Source: Bacteroides sp.
Lineage (GTDB): Bacteria; Bacillota; Clostridia; Oscillospirales; Acutalibacteraceae
Length of the DNA: 64,000 nucleotides
NCBI GenBank assembly: GCA_023665085.1
Contig: JAMPEQ010000004.1
Coordinates: 124,001 to 188,000 of the forward strand
Direction: 5' to 3'
Shown here: one piece after another, positions 39,701-46,787 of the stretch
How the letters are laid out: every line of letters starts with the position of its first letter
Position numbering within the stretch: position 1 is the stretch's first letter
Made by a program: the position numbers and the translations under genes
The notes under the pieces: model-generated
What the model saw: the letters and a program-made list of their open reading frames with translations, nothing else
Told to the model about the DNA's origin: nothing
Databases searched by the model: none

Positions 39701-40864
39701 TACCACTCCGTATTCATCTGTATATTCCACAGGCAGAAAGGCGTCGTTATACACTGTCTTTGTGGTTTCATCTGATGATGTAAGTGTAGTATATGTCATG
39801 TGAGCATCATCATAGGTATACTTAATCCATGAGCCGTTAGCGTATGTAATCTGCTCTAATCTGCCATTGTCATAATATTCAATTGATTTATCATTACTCT
39901 TTGTAAGTTTGTTGTTTGTATATTCATATTGACCTAAATATACCCCTGCCTGATCTGTAACAGTAGTATAATTCCATGTATCGCCGGTCATTGAATAATT
40001 TAATATATTGCCGTTAGGATCAGTTATATCTCTGTTAAAACTATTTCCGTTCCAAATTTGATAATACTCTTTCATAGAAAAAGAGCGTCCTGTTTGATCT
40101 GAAATTGTAAAATCAACAAGTGTAACCTCTCGATTAAGGTCCAGTTTATTATTGAAATTATCTTTTATTTCAGATAGATAATATTTGCCCGAACTCAAAG
40201 AGAAAGTATAATAGTAATTATTTAATAACAAAACATATTTATTTGATTGTTTTTTCAGGGAATAGCCATACAATTCATCAATAAATGTATCATCAGTTGT
40301 TTTTACAAAATTATAAATTGTATTATCAGGCATAGTGACTTGCGCAAAGTTATCTGATAGACTTACATAACTATCAATTGAGTCAAACCAATTTTCATCA
40401 GCACTATTATATGACCTTGAATATTCAAAAGTTACACCATTATATGAAAAATCAAAATCTGTATTACTTTCCGTGTAGACTCCTAATGCTTTACTTGTAG
40501 TAGAGAAATCCTGATACACTGCTGTACCGGATGAGCCTAATCGTGCATATATCCTTGTAGTTTGAAATGCAGGAATAGAGAAAGGAACAGAATATTTTTT
40601 CCATTCGCCATTTTCTCCTATCTTATATTGAATATTTTCAGTGTTGGCATAATCTGTTTTGTATAGCCCTACAAGTTCATTATATCTATAATATTTAACA
40701 TTAGGTGTAGCAGCTTCCGCTGTAATCAAATTATGAAAATCAATTTTATCTGATAATAAAAGATTTCCAAATGTCATTGTAACAAATGTACTAAACGCAA
40801 TTATCACTGACAATATTACACATAATATCTTTTTACTTTTTCTTATTTCATAATTTTTATTCAT
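36707..40864 (-). CDS. Secreted Rhs/YD-repeat protein with polymorphic toxin tip
   Basis: 1385 aa. Signal peptide or N-terminal anchor (residues 12-38, LCVILSVIIAFSTFVTMTFG), N-terminal beta domain, more than twenty YD repeats (TYDDAHMTYT, YEYDEYYRV, EYEYDISGNV-type units) that form a hollow shell, and the core-closing box RGYYFDMEIGSYYLQSRYYF ... NNVDPSG near residue 1220. The tip after it has about 160 residues, including a hydrophobic stretch GAALVSFAVVAISL and the basic end GRGYKKL; no family recognised. The core differs from the orphan cassettes (FLNSDLPEYAK instead of FINADIPQIAK). A conserved repeat pair lies upstream (40942-40971). Probably a contact-dependent toxin like WapA. Confidence 0.88.
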   Translation of the reverse strand: MNKNYEIRKSKKILCVILSVIIAFSTFVTMTFGNLLLSDKIDFHNLITAEAATPNVKYYRYNELVGLYKTDYANTENIQYKIGENGEWKKYSVPFSIPAFQTTRIYARLGSSGTAVYQDFSTTSKALGVYTESNTDFDFSYNGVTFEYSRSYNSADENWFDSIDSYVSLSDNFAQVTMPDNTIYNFVKTTDDTFIDELYGYSLKKQSNKYVLLLNNYYYTFSLSSGKYYLSEIKDNFNNKLDLNREVTLVDFTISDQTGRSFSMKEYYQIWNGNSFNRDITDPNGNILNYSMTGDTWNYTTVTDQAGVYLGQYEYTNNKLTKSNDKSIEYYDNGRLEQITYANGSWIKYTYDDAHMTYTTLTSSDETTKTVYNDAFLPVEYTDEYGVVTSYEYDEYYRVKTEKTGDETTSCSYDSNGNIISYITGNADNDAYYTYDSKGNVIREQNGSSYTYYTYDNNKNVLVNASLKDDYEGEAPSNYDASLECFEKTEYTYDDKGRVIGEENSDGAVYRYEYDISGNVSKEIYTYIENDEEKTAVTSYTYDDMGNLLTTVCDKDTASYIYDKAGRTLLCEENGEYTRTVYDEYGRVIQEIGAEDYDASKDSLPTENNYSDANVGARYYYAENGNLEKEINCIDVATYYKYYDKSSTVKTEAFDLYKYEYKQNGDLLNVYIGGKTNADGSYAGGNLYAQYNYNTDNDYLESIEYGNGQTVSYTYNNFGQVLTQSHQYSDSSPEEKQFEYIYADAEREEDSKLLAKYDYNISQKTVYNNEVVEIYNLSFDENGEEILEPYYSYENIESKEAENETKTNAKLVESYGNMVIISEQTENSDVFKKDNEVLFSYNSNIESDSLASTDIVDNNGKTILSTSYSYNEKGYVEEIKTKLRDDNYALSSYKYDDNGRVTEYHYNSKECNWIENYEAYYTYDAKGQLVREDNSNSTMVYEYDKRGNVKSVKTYDFTRGEITEKANETGKIDLEYENTAWIDKINTAFDMPVLYDEAGNPVELADCDFSWTNGRQLEKVTARDTGEVLTSYTYDEDGIRTSKTVNGNTTYFTTIDGRVTSQYTVDENGEKVHEMNFFYSSENEVIGAECDGNMYYYIKSALGDVVGIVNEDNSTYITGYNYTAWGNIYYETISGFSEEEYYVIYNNPMMYRGYYFDMEIGSYYLQSRYYFAPFCRFLNSDLPEYAKVQKDDYAGTNLFAYCCNDPVNNVDPSGCVLNEAELLSYFIEDKLLVRKRIIKRGKTYTDKTGMKVREVKFKNIFTTEFVRISYGKKNQWKKSVDLLKSYSAPTINTYFNVFGESLLTMSESDGVSLGAALVSFAVVAISLTKYAIKNKSLTDYYNLVWGKKGLDPKNKQGYYLINVSKNKQLNGWYVIKVTGRGYKKL

Positions 40865-40941
40865 TGCCTTTTCTCCTGAATTATATTATACACCAATAAA
40901 ATAATATAATAAAGACTTATATTTTGTCCATAATAATTGCT

Positions 40942-40971
40942 AAACTGCACGTTTTTTATACCAAACTGCAC
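40942..40971 (-). promoter_or_regulatory. LytTR/AgrA-like direct repeats upstream of rhs
   Basis: On the minus strand, GTGCAGTTT occurs at 40971-40963 and again at 40950-40942, a 21-bp period, followed 20 nt later by a TATAAG -10-like box (40921-40916). The same arrangement lies before the subtilase gene at 63100. LytTR regulators bind two 9-bp repeats with a 12-bp gap, the same geometry. Confidence 0.6.
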
Positions 40972-40984
40972 ATTTTCATACAAA

Positions 40985-41024
40985 AAGGCTGCAGACATAT
41001 CAATTAAGATACGTCTGCAGCCTT
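40985..41024 (-). terminator. Terminator of the tRNA-Leu transcript
   Basis: A 12-bp stem AAGGCTGCAGAC/GTCTGCAGCCTT with TTTTT on the minus-strand side. It separates the tRNA from rhs. Also A-rich on the plus side. Confidence 0.85.
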
Positions 41025-41084
41025 TATTCTTTGCTGAAAAGACAAATAGAAAAGACAAACAAGAGTTAAAACCTGTTTGTCTTT

Positions 41085-41170
41085 TGGTGCAGGAGATGGG
41101 ACTTGAACCCACATGAACTTGCATTCACTAGAACCTGAATCTAGCGCGTCTGCCATTCCGCCACTCCTGC
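41085..41170 (-). tRNA. tRNA-Leu (anticodon CAG)
   Basis: 86 nt with an encoded CCA end (41085-41087). Acceptor GCAGGAG/CTCCTGC, anticodon stem CTAGA/TCTAG around loop TTCAGGT (anticodon CAG), a long class II variable arm, and T-loop GTTCAAGTC. The gene is complete, so no sign that it was used as an integration site here. Confidence 0.95.
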
Positions 41171-41319
41171 GTATTCAATTTTATATCCTCTAAATTTTAC
41201 ACGACGAGGACATCCGAGGCGGAGCTTACTTTCAGTTATAAACTTACTTTTCGGCTTAATCCACAATTAAAAAGTCTGCTGAAATTTCTAATCAGCAATA
41301 GAATAATACCACAAGTGTC

Positions 41320-41347
41320 TTGAAATGTCAATTTATTATGCTATAAT
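41320..41347 (+). promoter_or_regulatory. Promoter of the 41363 gene
   Basis: TTGAAA at 41320, a 16-bp spacer and TATAAT at 41342-41347, sixteen bases before the start codon; the transcript leader is therefore very short, with GGTGA as the ribosome-binding site. Confidence 0.6.
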
Positions 41348-41362
41348 TTATTTGGTGAAATT

Positions 41363-41887
41363 ATGAAAAAATTTTTATGCATTATTCTGCCTGCAATTAC
41401 CGCAATTTATTCTTTATGCTATGCAAATTTTGGTGGATTTATCGGAAACGAATCAGCTATGTCAAAAATAGGACTTGAGCATCCACTGCTGTTTGCAATT
41501 TGGGGATTAATGACACTTGCAAGCCTTGGAATAAATCTAATTATAGGTTTCAGCAAAACTAAATACAGATTTTATATAGCGTTAATAGCAATTTCAGCAA
41601 TCGGTATGATGATGACTATTATATTTGATTTTGACTACTCTAAACACACTGAATATATGCTGCACTGCATAGGATCAATGACCTTTTCCCTTGTAACCGG
41701 TATAACAGTATTTTTATTATTTTTGCTTACTAAAAAATATATTATGATGACAATTACTTGCGTACTTCTTTTAACTGATTTGATACTTTTGATAATCTAT
41801 AAGGAAACAGCATTTATTGAGCTTATGCCTATATTTGCAGGGTATATAATTCTAGGATATAACAATATGAGAAAGGAAAAAAATTAA
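41363..41887 (+). CDS. Hypothetical membrane protein
   Basis: 174 aa with five to six helices (IILPAITAIYSLCYANFGGF, LLFAIWGLMTLASLGINLII, IALIAISAIGMMMTIIF, FSLVTGITVFLLFLL, ITCVLLLTDLILLII, IFAGYIILGY). It has the look of DUF998-type small membrane proteins but no signature residues were recognised. Runs straight into the TTG of the decarboxylase gene (adjacent, zero spacing), so they are co-transcribed. Function unknown. Confidence 0.65.
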   Translation: MKKFLCIILPAITAIYSLCYANFGGFIGNESAMSKIGLEHPLLFAIWGLMTLASLGINLIIGFSKTKYRFYIALIAISAIGMMMTIIFDFDYSKHTEYMLHCIGSMTFSLVTGITVFLLFLLTKKYIMMTITCVLLLTDLILLIIYKETAFIELMPIFAGYIILGYNNMRKEKN

Positions 41888-43195
41888 TTGAAATTAAGTA
41901 AAAAGCTAAAAAATTTGAACAGCTATCCGTTTCATATGCCTGGTCACAAGAGAAATTCAGAATTTGATATAATTGGTGCTGAAATTGATATAACTGAAAT
42001 TGACGGATTTGACAATCTTCACAATCCATGCAGCATAATTGCTGATATGGAAAAGGATTTATCCGCAATATATAACAGCAAAAAGAGCATTATATCAGTA
42101 AACGGATCTACCTGTGGTATTTTATCGGCAATAAGTGCTGTATGCAGGAAAAGAGACAAAATAATAATTGCACGAAACTGCCACAAATCTGTTTATAATG
42201 CCTGCTATATAAATGAGCTTGACGTAAAATATGTTGAGCCTGAATACAACAGTAAATTCGGTGTTTACACATATATCAGCCAGAAAAGTATTGATGAGGC
42301 AATAAAAAACAATCCTAATTCATGTGCTGTTGTTATCACCTCACCTACGTACGAGGGTTTTATAAGTAACATAAAATGTGATATACCTTTGATAATTGAC
42401 AGTGCACATGGTGCTCATTTCGGAATAAGCAGTAAATTTCCTGCTAAGCAAAACGGTGACATAATAATACAATCTCTTCACAAAACTCTGCCTGCGCTGA
42501 CACAGACAGCTGTTATACATATTAATAATGAAACATATGCTGACAGAGTTAAAATGTATATGGACATATTTGAAAGCAGTTCGCCAAGCTATATTTTACT
42601 TTCATCCGTTGACAAATGCATTGACTTTTTAAAAAATTCAAAGGATAAATTCATAAGATATTTTGAGATGCTTGAAGAATTTTACAAATTTACAAATTCC
42701 CTCAACAGCATAAAAATCTTGAAAAATGATGACAAAAGCAGAATTGTTTTGATGTCAAAAAATATCAGCGGTGTCGAGTTTGCAGATATACTAAGAACGA
42801 AATACAATATTGAAGCTGAGGCATCAACAATTAATTATGTTATTTTAATTTCTACTGTATGCGACACTGTTGAAGGCTTCGGCAGACTGAAGCAAGCATT
42901 AGAGGATATTGACAAAATTAACGGTAAATTTATTCCATTTACAGAAAAAGCAGAAATACCTGAAAAAATATTTAATTCATATATCGCTGACAGAAAAAAC
43001 ACTTACAAATTTTCAGAAAGTGAAGGAAGAGTTTCGGCAGAATATGTTTTCGCTTATCCTCCGGGAGTTCCGATACTTATACCTGGTGAGCTTATTACAG
43101 ACAAAATTATAAAATTGATAACAAAATACATCGATTCAGGTGTAAATATTATAAGTGACAGCGGATTATTGCCAAGTCAAATATTAGTATATTGA
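41888..43195 (+). CDS. Orn/Lys/Arg decarboxylase family protein
   Basis: 435 aa from a TTG start behind AAAGGAAAAAAA. PLP fold-type I: FHMPGHKRNSEFD at the N-terminus (family hallmark), VNGSTCGILSAISAVC, SPTYEGF, DSAHGAHFG and PLP lysine K199 in SLHKTLPALTQT. It belongs to the short, wingless SpeA-type or YaaO group (about 450-480 aa) rather than the 700-aa inducible enzymes. The substrate (arginine, lysine or ornithine) is not settled. Polyamine synthesis is the likely role. Confidence 0.88.
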   Translation: MKLSKKLKNLNSYPFHMPGHKRNSEFDIIGAEIDITEIDGFDNLHNPCSIIADMEKDLSAIYNSKKSIISVNGSTCGILSAISAVCRKRDKIIIARNCHKSVYNACYINELDVKYVEPEYNSKFGVYTYISQKSIDEAIKNNPNSCAVVITSPTYEGFISNIKCDIPLIIDSAHGAHFGISSKFPAKQNGDIIIQSLHKTLPALTQTAVIHINNETYADRVKMYMDIFESSSPSYILLSSVDKCIDFLKNSKDKFIRYFEMLEEFYKFTNSLNSIKILKNDDKSRIVLMSKNISGVEFADILRTKYNIEAEASTINYVILISTVCDTVEGFGRLKQALEDIDKINGKFIPFTEKAEIPEKIFNSYIADRKNTYKFSESEGRVSAEYVFAYPPGVPILIPGELITDKIIKLITKYIDSGVNIISDSGLLPSQILVY

Positions 43196-43255
43196 CAAAT
43201 ATACAATTATAATGTAATATATTGATGTTAAATATTAATGAAAGAGGTGTTCTTT

Positions 43256-43402
43256 TTGAAAAGAATTAATACATTAAGCTCTCGTAATCTTTGCGAATCA
43301 GCTAAAAAAGGCGGCTGCGGCGAATGTCAGACATCTTGCCAGTCAGCAAGCAAAACATCTTGTTCAGTAGCTAACCAGAAATGCGAACAGCTCAAGAAAT
43401 AA
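43256..43402 (+). CDS. scfA: SCIFF peptide precursor (six cysteines in forty-five)
   Basis: 48 aa from a TTG with AAGAGGTG upstream. Six cysteines at positions 13, 21, 24, 28, 36 and 43; the core GGCGECQTSCQSASKTSCSV matches the conserved SCIFF consensus of Clostridia. The partner radical SAM enzyme, in known cases, makes thioether links from these cysteines (ranthipeptide). It is a ribosomally made, post-translationally modified peptide; a signalling role has been proposed for the family. The terminator downstream would keep precursor mRNA above maturase mRNA. Confidence 0.95.
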   Translation: MKRINTLSSRNLCESAKKGGCGECQTSCQSASKTSCSVANQKCEQLKK

Positions 43403-43421
43403 GATAAATACTAATGAAATT

Positions 43422-43443
43422 AGGTGGGCATGCCCACCTTTTT
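43422..43443 (+). terminator. Intercistronic terminator between scfA and scfB
   Basis: A perfect 18-bp inverted repeat (AGGTGGGCA TGCCCACCT, 43422-43439) with TTTTT. It is 17 bp before the scfB start; partial readthrough would give more peptide than enzyme. Confidence 0.75.
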
Positions 43444-43459
43444 CTATGGGGTAATGCAT

Positions 43460-44851
43460 ATGATACACGCTTATAAAATGAACGGCTATAATATCATACT
43501 TGACCAGAACAGCGGATGTGTTCATTCTGTTGACGAGGTTGCGTATGACATTATAACTATGTACGAAAATAACAGCAAAGATGAAATAAAAAAATACATA
43601 CTCGATAAATATAGTGACCAAGATGATGTCACAGACGAAGAAATTGAATTGTGCTTTGATGATATTGAAGAGTTAATAAAGGATGGCAGACTTTTTGCAA
43701 AAGATACTTTTGAGGCAACTGCAAAGGAATTCAAAAAACGTCAGGGTGTAATAAAAGCAATATGTCTGCATGTGGCACACGACTGCAATCTTGCATGCAA
43801 ATACTGTTTTGCCTGCAAGGGTGAGTATGATGGTCCTAAAGGCCTGATGAGCTTTGAAACAGGTAAAAGAGCACTTGATTTTTTAATTGAACAAAGCGGT
43901 ACAAGAAGAAATCTTGAGGTCGACTTTTTCGGCGGAGAGCCTTTGCTTAACTGGAAGGTATGCAAAAAGCTTGTAGCGTACGGCAGAGAGCAAGAAAAAA
44001 AATACAATAAAAATTTTAGATTTACTCTCACTACAAACGGTCTGCTGATTAATAATGATGTTATAGATTTCTGCAACAAGGAAATGGGCAATGTTGTGCT
44101 TTCTCTTGACGGAAGAAAGACCACTAATGATGCAATGAGAGTATCCGCCAACGGAAAAGGCTCATATGACCTGATTGTTAACAAATTCAAAAAATTTGCC
44201 GAATCAAGAAATCAGAAAGACTACTATATGAGAGGGACTTACACTCATAACAATCTTGACTTTGCCAGTGATATTATACACATGGCTGATCTTGGTTTTA
44301 AAGAGCTTTCCATTGAGCCTGTAGTAAGCAGTCCTGATGAACCATATGCTCTTAAAGAAAGTGATTTACCTGTTCTTAAAGAGCAATATCAGATACTTGC
44401 TGATGAAATGCTCAGGAGATACTGCAAAGGAAACGGATTTACTTTTTATCATTATATGATTGACCTTGATGCAGGTCCGTGTATTGTAAAAAGAGTTTCA
44501 GGATGTGGTGTAGGAACTGAGTACATGGCAGTAACGCCTGACGGTGAATTATATCCATGCCATCAATTTGTTGGTGACGAAAAATTCCTGCTCGGAGATA
44601 TATGGAGCGGTGTTACAAATAGTAAGGTTCTTGAACAGTTTGAAACATGCAATGTATATTCACACAAAGAGTGCAAAGACTGCTTTGCTAAGCTTTACTG
44701 CTCGGGTGGATGTGCAGCTAACGCTTATCACACAACCGGCTCTGTAAACGGAGTTTATGAATTCGGATGTGAACTGCACAGAAAGCGTATTGAATGTGCA
44801 ATAATGCTGAAGGTTGCAGAGGCAGAAGAAAAACTAAAGGTTGAGTATTAA
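43460..44851 (+). CDS. scfB: SCIFF radical SAM maturase (SPASM)
   Basis: 463 aa. The start at 43460 has GGGG 8 nt upstream; an in-frame ATG at 43424 lies in the hairpin region. N-terminal peptide-binding domain (1-90), radical SAM cluster C109/C113/C116 in CNLACKYCF, then the SPASM region with GCGVGTEYMAVTPDGELYPC, CKDCFAKLYCSGGC and a final cysteine (FGCELHRKR) for two auxiliary 4Fe-4S clusters. In studied relatives it installs thioether bonds in SCIFF. The peptide and enzyme genes are adjacent, as expected. Confidence 0.95.
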   Translation: MIHAYKMNGYNIILDQNSGCVHSVDEVAYDIITMYENNSKDEIKKYILDKYSDQDDVTDEEIELCFDDIEELIKDGRLFAKDTFEATAKEFKKRQGVIKAICLHVAHDCNLACKYCFACKGEYDGPKGLMSFETGKRALDFLIEQSGTRRNLEVDFFGGEPLLNWKVCKKLVAYGREQEKKYNKNFRFTLTTNGLLINNDVIDFCNKEMGNVVLSLDGRKTTNDAMRVSANGKGSYDLIVNKFKKFAESRNQKDYYMRGTYTHNNLDFASDIIHMADLGFKELSIEPVVSSPDEPYALKESDLPVLKEQYQILADEMLRRYCKGNGFTFYHYMIDLDAGPCIVKRVSGCGVGTEYMAVTPDGELYPCHQFVGDEKFLLGDIWSGVTNSKVLEQFETCNVYSHKECKDCFAKLYCSGGCAANAYHTTGSVNGVYEFGCELHRKRIECAIMLKVAEAEEKLKVEY

Positions 44852-45038
44852 TCAAAACAATAAACAAAAAGGATTTCTGATAAAATGCATAGAGACCGTA
44901 ACAAAGTTTAGTAAAAATGAATTTCATAAGATAACTTAACTACTACACCACTTTTAAATTAAAAAATATCATAGTGGATTTAATAGTTTATATTTATACA
45001 TAATACTAAAATTTTATAAAGAAGTTACAAACGATATA

Positions 45039-45081
45039 AATCCAATGCAGATAAAAACATATTTTTCATCTGCATTGGATT
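45039..45081. terminator. Bidirectional terminator downstream of scfB and the lipoprotein gene
   Basis: A 14-bp stem (AATCCAATGCAGAT with ATCTGCATTGGATT). The 252-bp stretch 44852-45103 around it holds no other feature that I see. Confidence 0.75.
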
Positions 45082-45103
45082 ATTTATTTCAGCAATTATA
45101 AAT

Positions 45104-45982
45104 TTATGTAATAGTAATTACATCTTTTAATTTTTGTTCTGCTATATTCAAATATGAATCATAACTACTCAAATTAGAATTCTCTCTAACTTCTCTTATT
45201 TCTTTATTTGATATTGTTAAATTTTCATTGTCTAAAACCGCTTTAAATAACATACATTGCTTATAATAATATAATAAGTCATTATAAAGTTCTTCTTCAG
45301 TTAAATTATTATCTTTTAAATAATCATCAAATTTTTTATTCGACGATTTCAATTCTTTTTCTAATTCCTTAATATCTTTTTTTACTGCCAAATCTATTTC
45401 ATTCGGTATACTTTTGATTATTGATTTTTTTTCAATTTCTTGTATTACATAATTATAGTAAATTTCATTTTGAGCTCTTTTTTCTAAAAACTTAAATAGT
45501 TCTTGATTATTTGAATAGCCATAATAATCAAGAATAAAATCTTCATCATCGATTTTTACATTTCTATAAATTCCTAATAATCTTGCAGAAAATATTCTTA
45601 ATTCATTTTCCGAGTCGATAAAATCTCCAATTTCTGCTCTGATAACTTTTTCATCAAAATCTTTTGACAAACTATTAGTTCCAACAAAATAATAAAATTG
45701 TTCTTCTTCTATTTCCAATAATATAATATCGTCATTAACTACAAATGTTCTATCTTTTACAGGAAAATAAATCTCATTTGAAGATAATTCAACTAGTATT
45801 ATTTGTTCAATATCTTCATTCTCAAGTTCTAAATAACCAATAGGAACTTCTATATTTTTATAATCAAACAAATCAACATACTCATTTGAATTGTAATTCA
45901 ATATTTGAATATCAGAATTGCATGAAGATAATAAAATTGAAATACTTACTAATAAAGCAATAAAACTTAATGACCTTTTCAT
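45104..45982 (-). CDS. Lipoprotein with SurA/trigger-factor-like helical region
   Basis: 292 aa from 45982, where GGGAGATTAT precedes MKRSL; the upstream in-frame ATG lacks a ribosome-binding site. Lipobox LLSSC at residues 18-22. Mature part: a beta-rich N-terminal half (IEVPIGYLELENEDIEQIIL), then long charged helices (KKDIKELEKELKSSNKKFDD, LTEEELYNDLLYYYKQCM, LKDVITIT) that resemble the C-terminal domain of trigger factor or SurA-type chaperones. Extracytoplasmic folding aid or substrate binding is possible but unproven. It follows the small secreted protein gene. Confidence 0.65.
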   Translation of the reverse strand: MKRSLSFIALLVSISILLSSCNSDIQILNYNSNEYVDLFDYKNIEVPIGYLELENEDIEQIILVELSSNEIYFPVKDRTFVVNDDIILLEIEEEQFYYFVGTNSLSKDFDEKVIRAEIGDFIDSENELRIFSARLLGIYRNVKIDDEDFILDYYGYSNNQELFKFLEKRAQNEIYYNYVIQEIEKKSIIKSIPNEIDLAVKKDIKELEKELKSSNKKFDDYLKDNNLTEEELYNDLLYYYKQCMLFKAVLDNENLTISNKEIREVRENSNLSSYDSYLNIAEQKLKDVITIT

Positions 45983-46000
45983 ATAATCTCCCATAAATTT

Positions 46001-46023
46001 AGGGGCTGTGTAAAACAGCCCCT
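46001..46023 (-). terminator. Hairpin between the secreted protein and the lipoprotein gene
   Basis: A 9-bp stem AGGGGCTGT/ACAGCCCCT with a 5-nt loop, no strong T-run. It may be a weak terminator or an mRNA-stabilising end. Confidence 0.5.
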
Positions 46024-46031
46024 GTTGCTTG

Positions 46032-46451
46032 TTATGCAATGCTAACAGATTTAACGTTTTTTACAGCACTAACATATACTCCGCCCATACTTACATGTTT
46101 GGATTTGTTGTATCTAAATTGTAAATTGTATGAACTTTGGTTCTTTCCTAATGAGTAATCTCTATATACATATGCAACATTTTTGTTAATTGATTTAATA
46201 GTATTATTTTGTGACCAAACTACCTTATTACCTTTGAGCATTTGGATGTCAATATTTTCGCCCCAATTATCAATGCTTACTCTTACTGTACCATCTTTAA
46301 ATCTATTAGATAATTTGCAGTTAACATACTGAGACCATGTATAGTTACTTTTCATAGGAGCTGTAGCACTTGTTGCAGCAGATGCAGAAAATGGAATTGC
46401 CGAAATTACCATTACTACAAACATAAACATAGCAAGAAAACGCTTTTTCAT
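46032..46451 (-). CDS. Small secreted hypothetical protein
   Basis: 139 aa from 46451, behind a strong GGAGGTGG. Signal peptide residues 1-25 (KKRFLAMFMFVVMVISAIPF, then SASA). Mature protein about 114 residues, likely beta-sandwich (GTVRVSIDNWGENIDIQML, SSYNLQFRYNKSKH), with Trp and Tyr on exposed-looking strands. No family recognised. The long structured leader upstream suggests regulated expression. Confidence 0.65.
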   Translation of the reverse strand: MKKRFLAMFMFVVMVISAIPFSASAATSATAPMKSNYTWSQYVNCKLSNRFKDGTVRVSIDNWGENIDIQMLKGNKVVWSQNNTIKSINKNVAYVYRDYSLGKNQSSYNLQFRYNKSKHVSMGGVYVSAVKNVKSVSIA

Positions 46452-46474
46452 TCGTTCCACCTCCTCTCTAAAAT

Positions 46475-46614
46475 AAAAAATGCGTACAGCCGAAGCCATA
46501 CGCAAAAAAACACATAGCTCCAACTGTCGCCAAACAAATTATATTACCGTACAAAAATGAACAGGATACTATAACAGAGCTTGTATTTTTGATAAAACAA
46601 GTCCTGTTCATTTT
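46475..46614 (-). promoter_or_regulatory. Structured leader with attenuator hairpin
   Basis: On the minus strand, a 13-bp inverted repeat with a bulged inner stem (46614-46554, outer arm AAAATGAACAGGA) is followed by a 9-bp UUCG-tetraloop hairpin (46503-46482, GCGTATGGC TTCG GCTGTACGC) and TTTTTT, then the gene's GGAGG. The terminator sits before the coding region, so readthrough must be controlled. No known riboswitch was recognised. Confidence 0.6.
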
Positions 46615-46661
46615 GTGTACAACATTATACAGTATTAAAATATAATTTATTTGGCTCATTT

Positions 46662-46690
46662 ATTATATCATAAATATAATATCATTGCAA
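46662..46690 (-). promoter_or_regulatory. Promoter of the small secreted protein gene
   Basis: On the minus strand, TTGCAA (46690-46685), a 17-bp spacer and TATAAT (46667-46662), giving a leader of about 200 nt. Confidence 0.6.
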
Positions 46691-46721
46691 TATAAAAATG
46701 TTATAATATAATAAAAAGAAA

Positions 46722-46759
46722 ATGCCATAATGAAAATTTTGAAACCTTCATTACGGCAT
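46722..46759 (-). terminator. Terminator after the MFS gene
   Basis: A 13-bp stem (ATGCCATAATGAA with TTCATTACGGCAT, one mismatch) followed on the minus strand by TTTTCTTTTT. Confidence 0.85.
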
Positions 46760-46787
46760 ATAAAAAGCAATCCCTTTTGTCTGTTAT

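Noticed and set aside
37767-39783. Plus-strand ORFs opposite the rhs gene, rich in His/Leu/Tyr
   Set aside because: They mirror the YD-repeat periodicity on the opposite strand; composition is artefactual and no start signals are seen.
40861-41124. ORF across the rhs start, terminator and tRNA
   Set aside because: It overlaps the terminator and tRNA-Leu; no independent evidence for a protein.
41085-41170. tRNA-Leu next to the Rhs locus as an integration site
   Set aside because: The tRNA is complete, no partial copy of it was seen elsewhere in the window, and no integrase gene is present.
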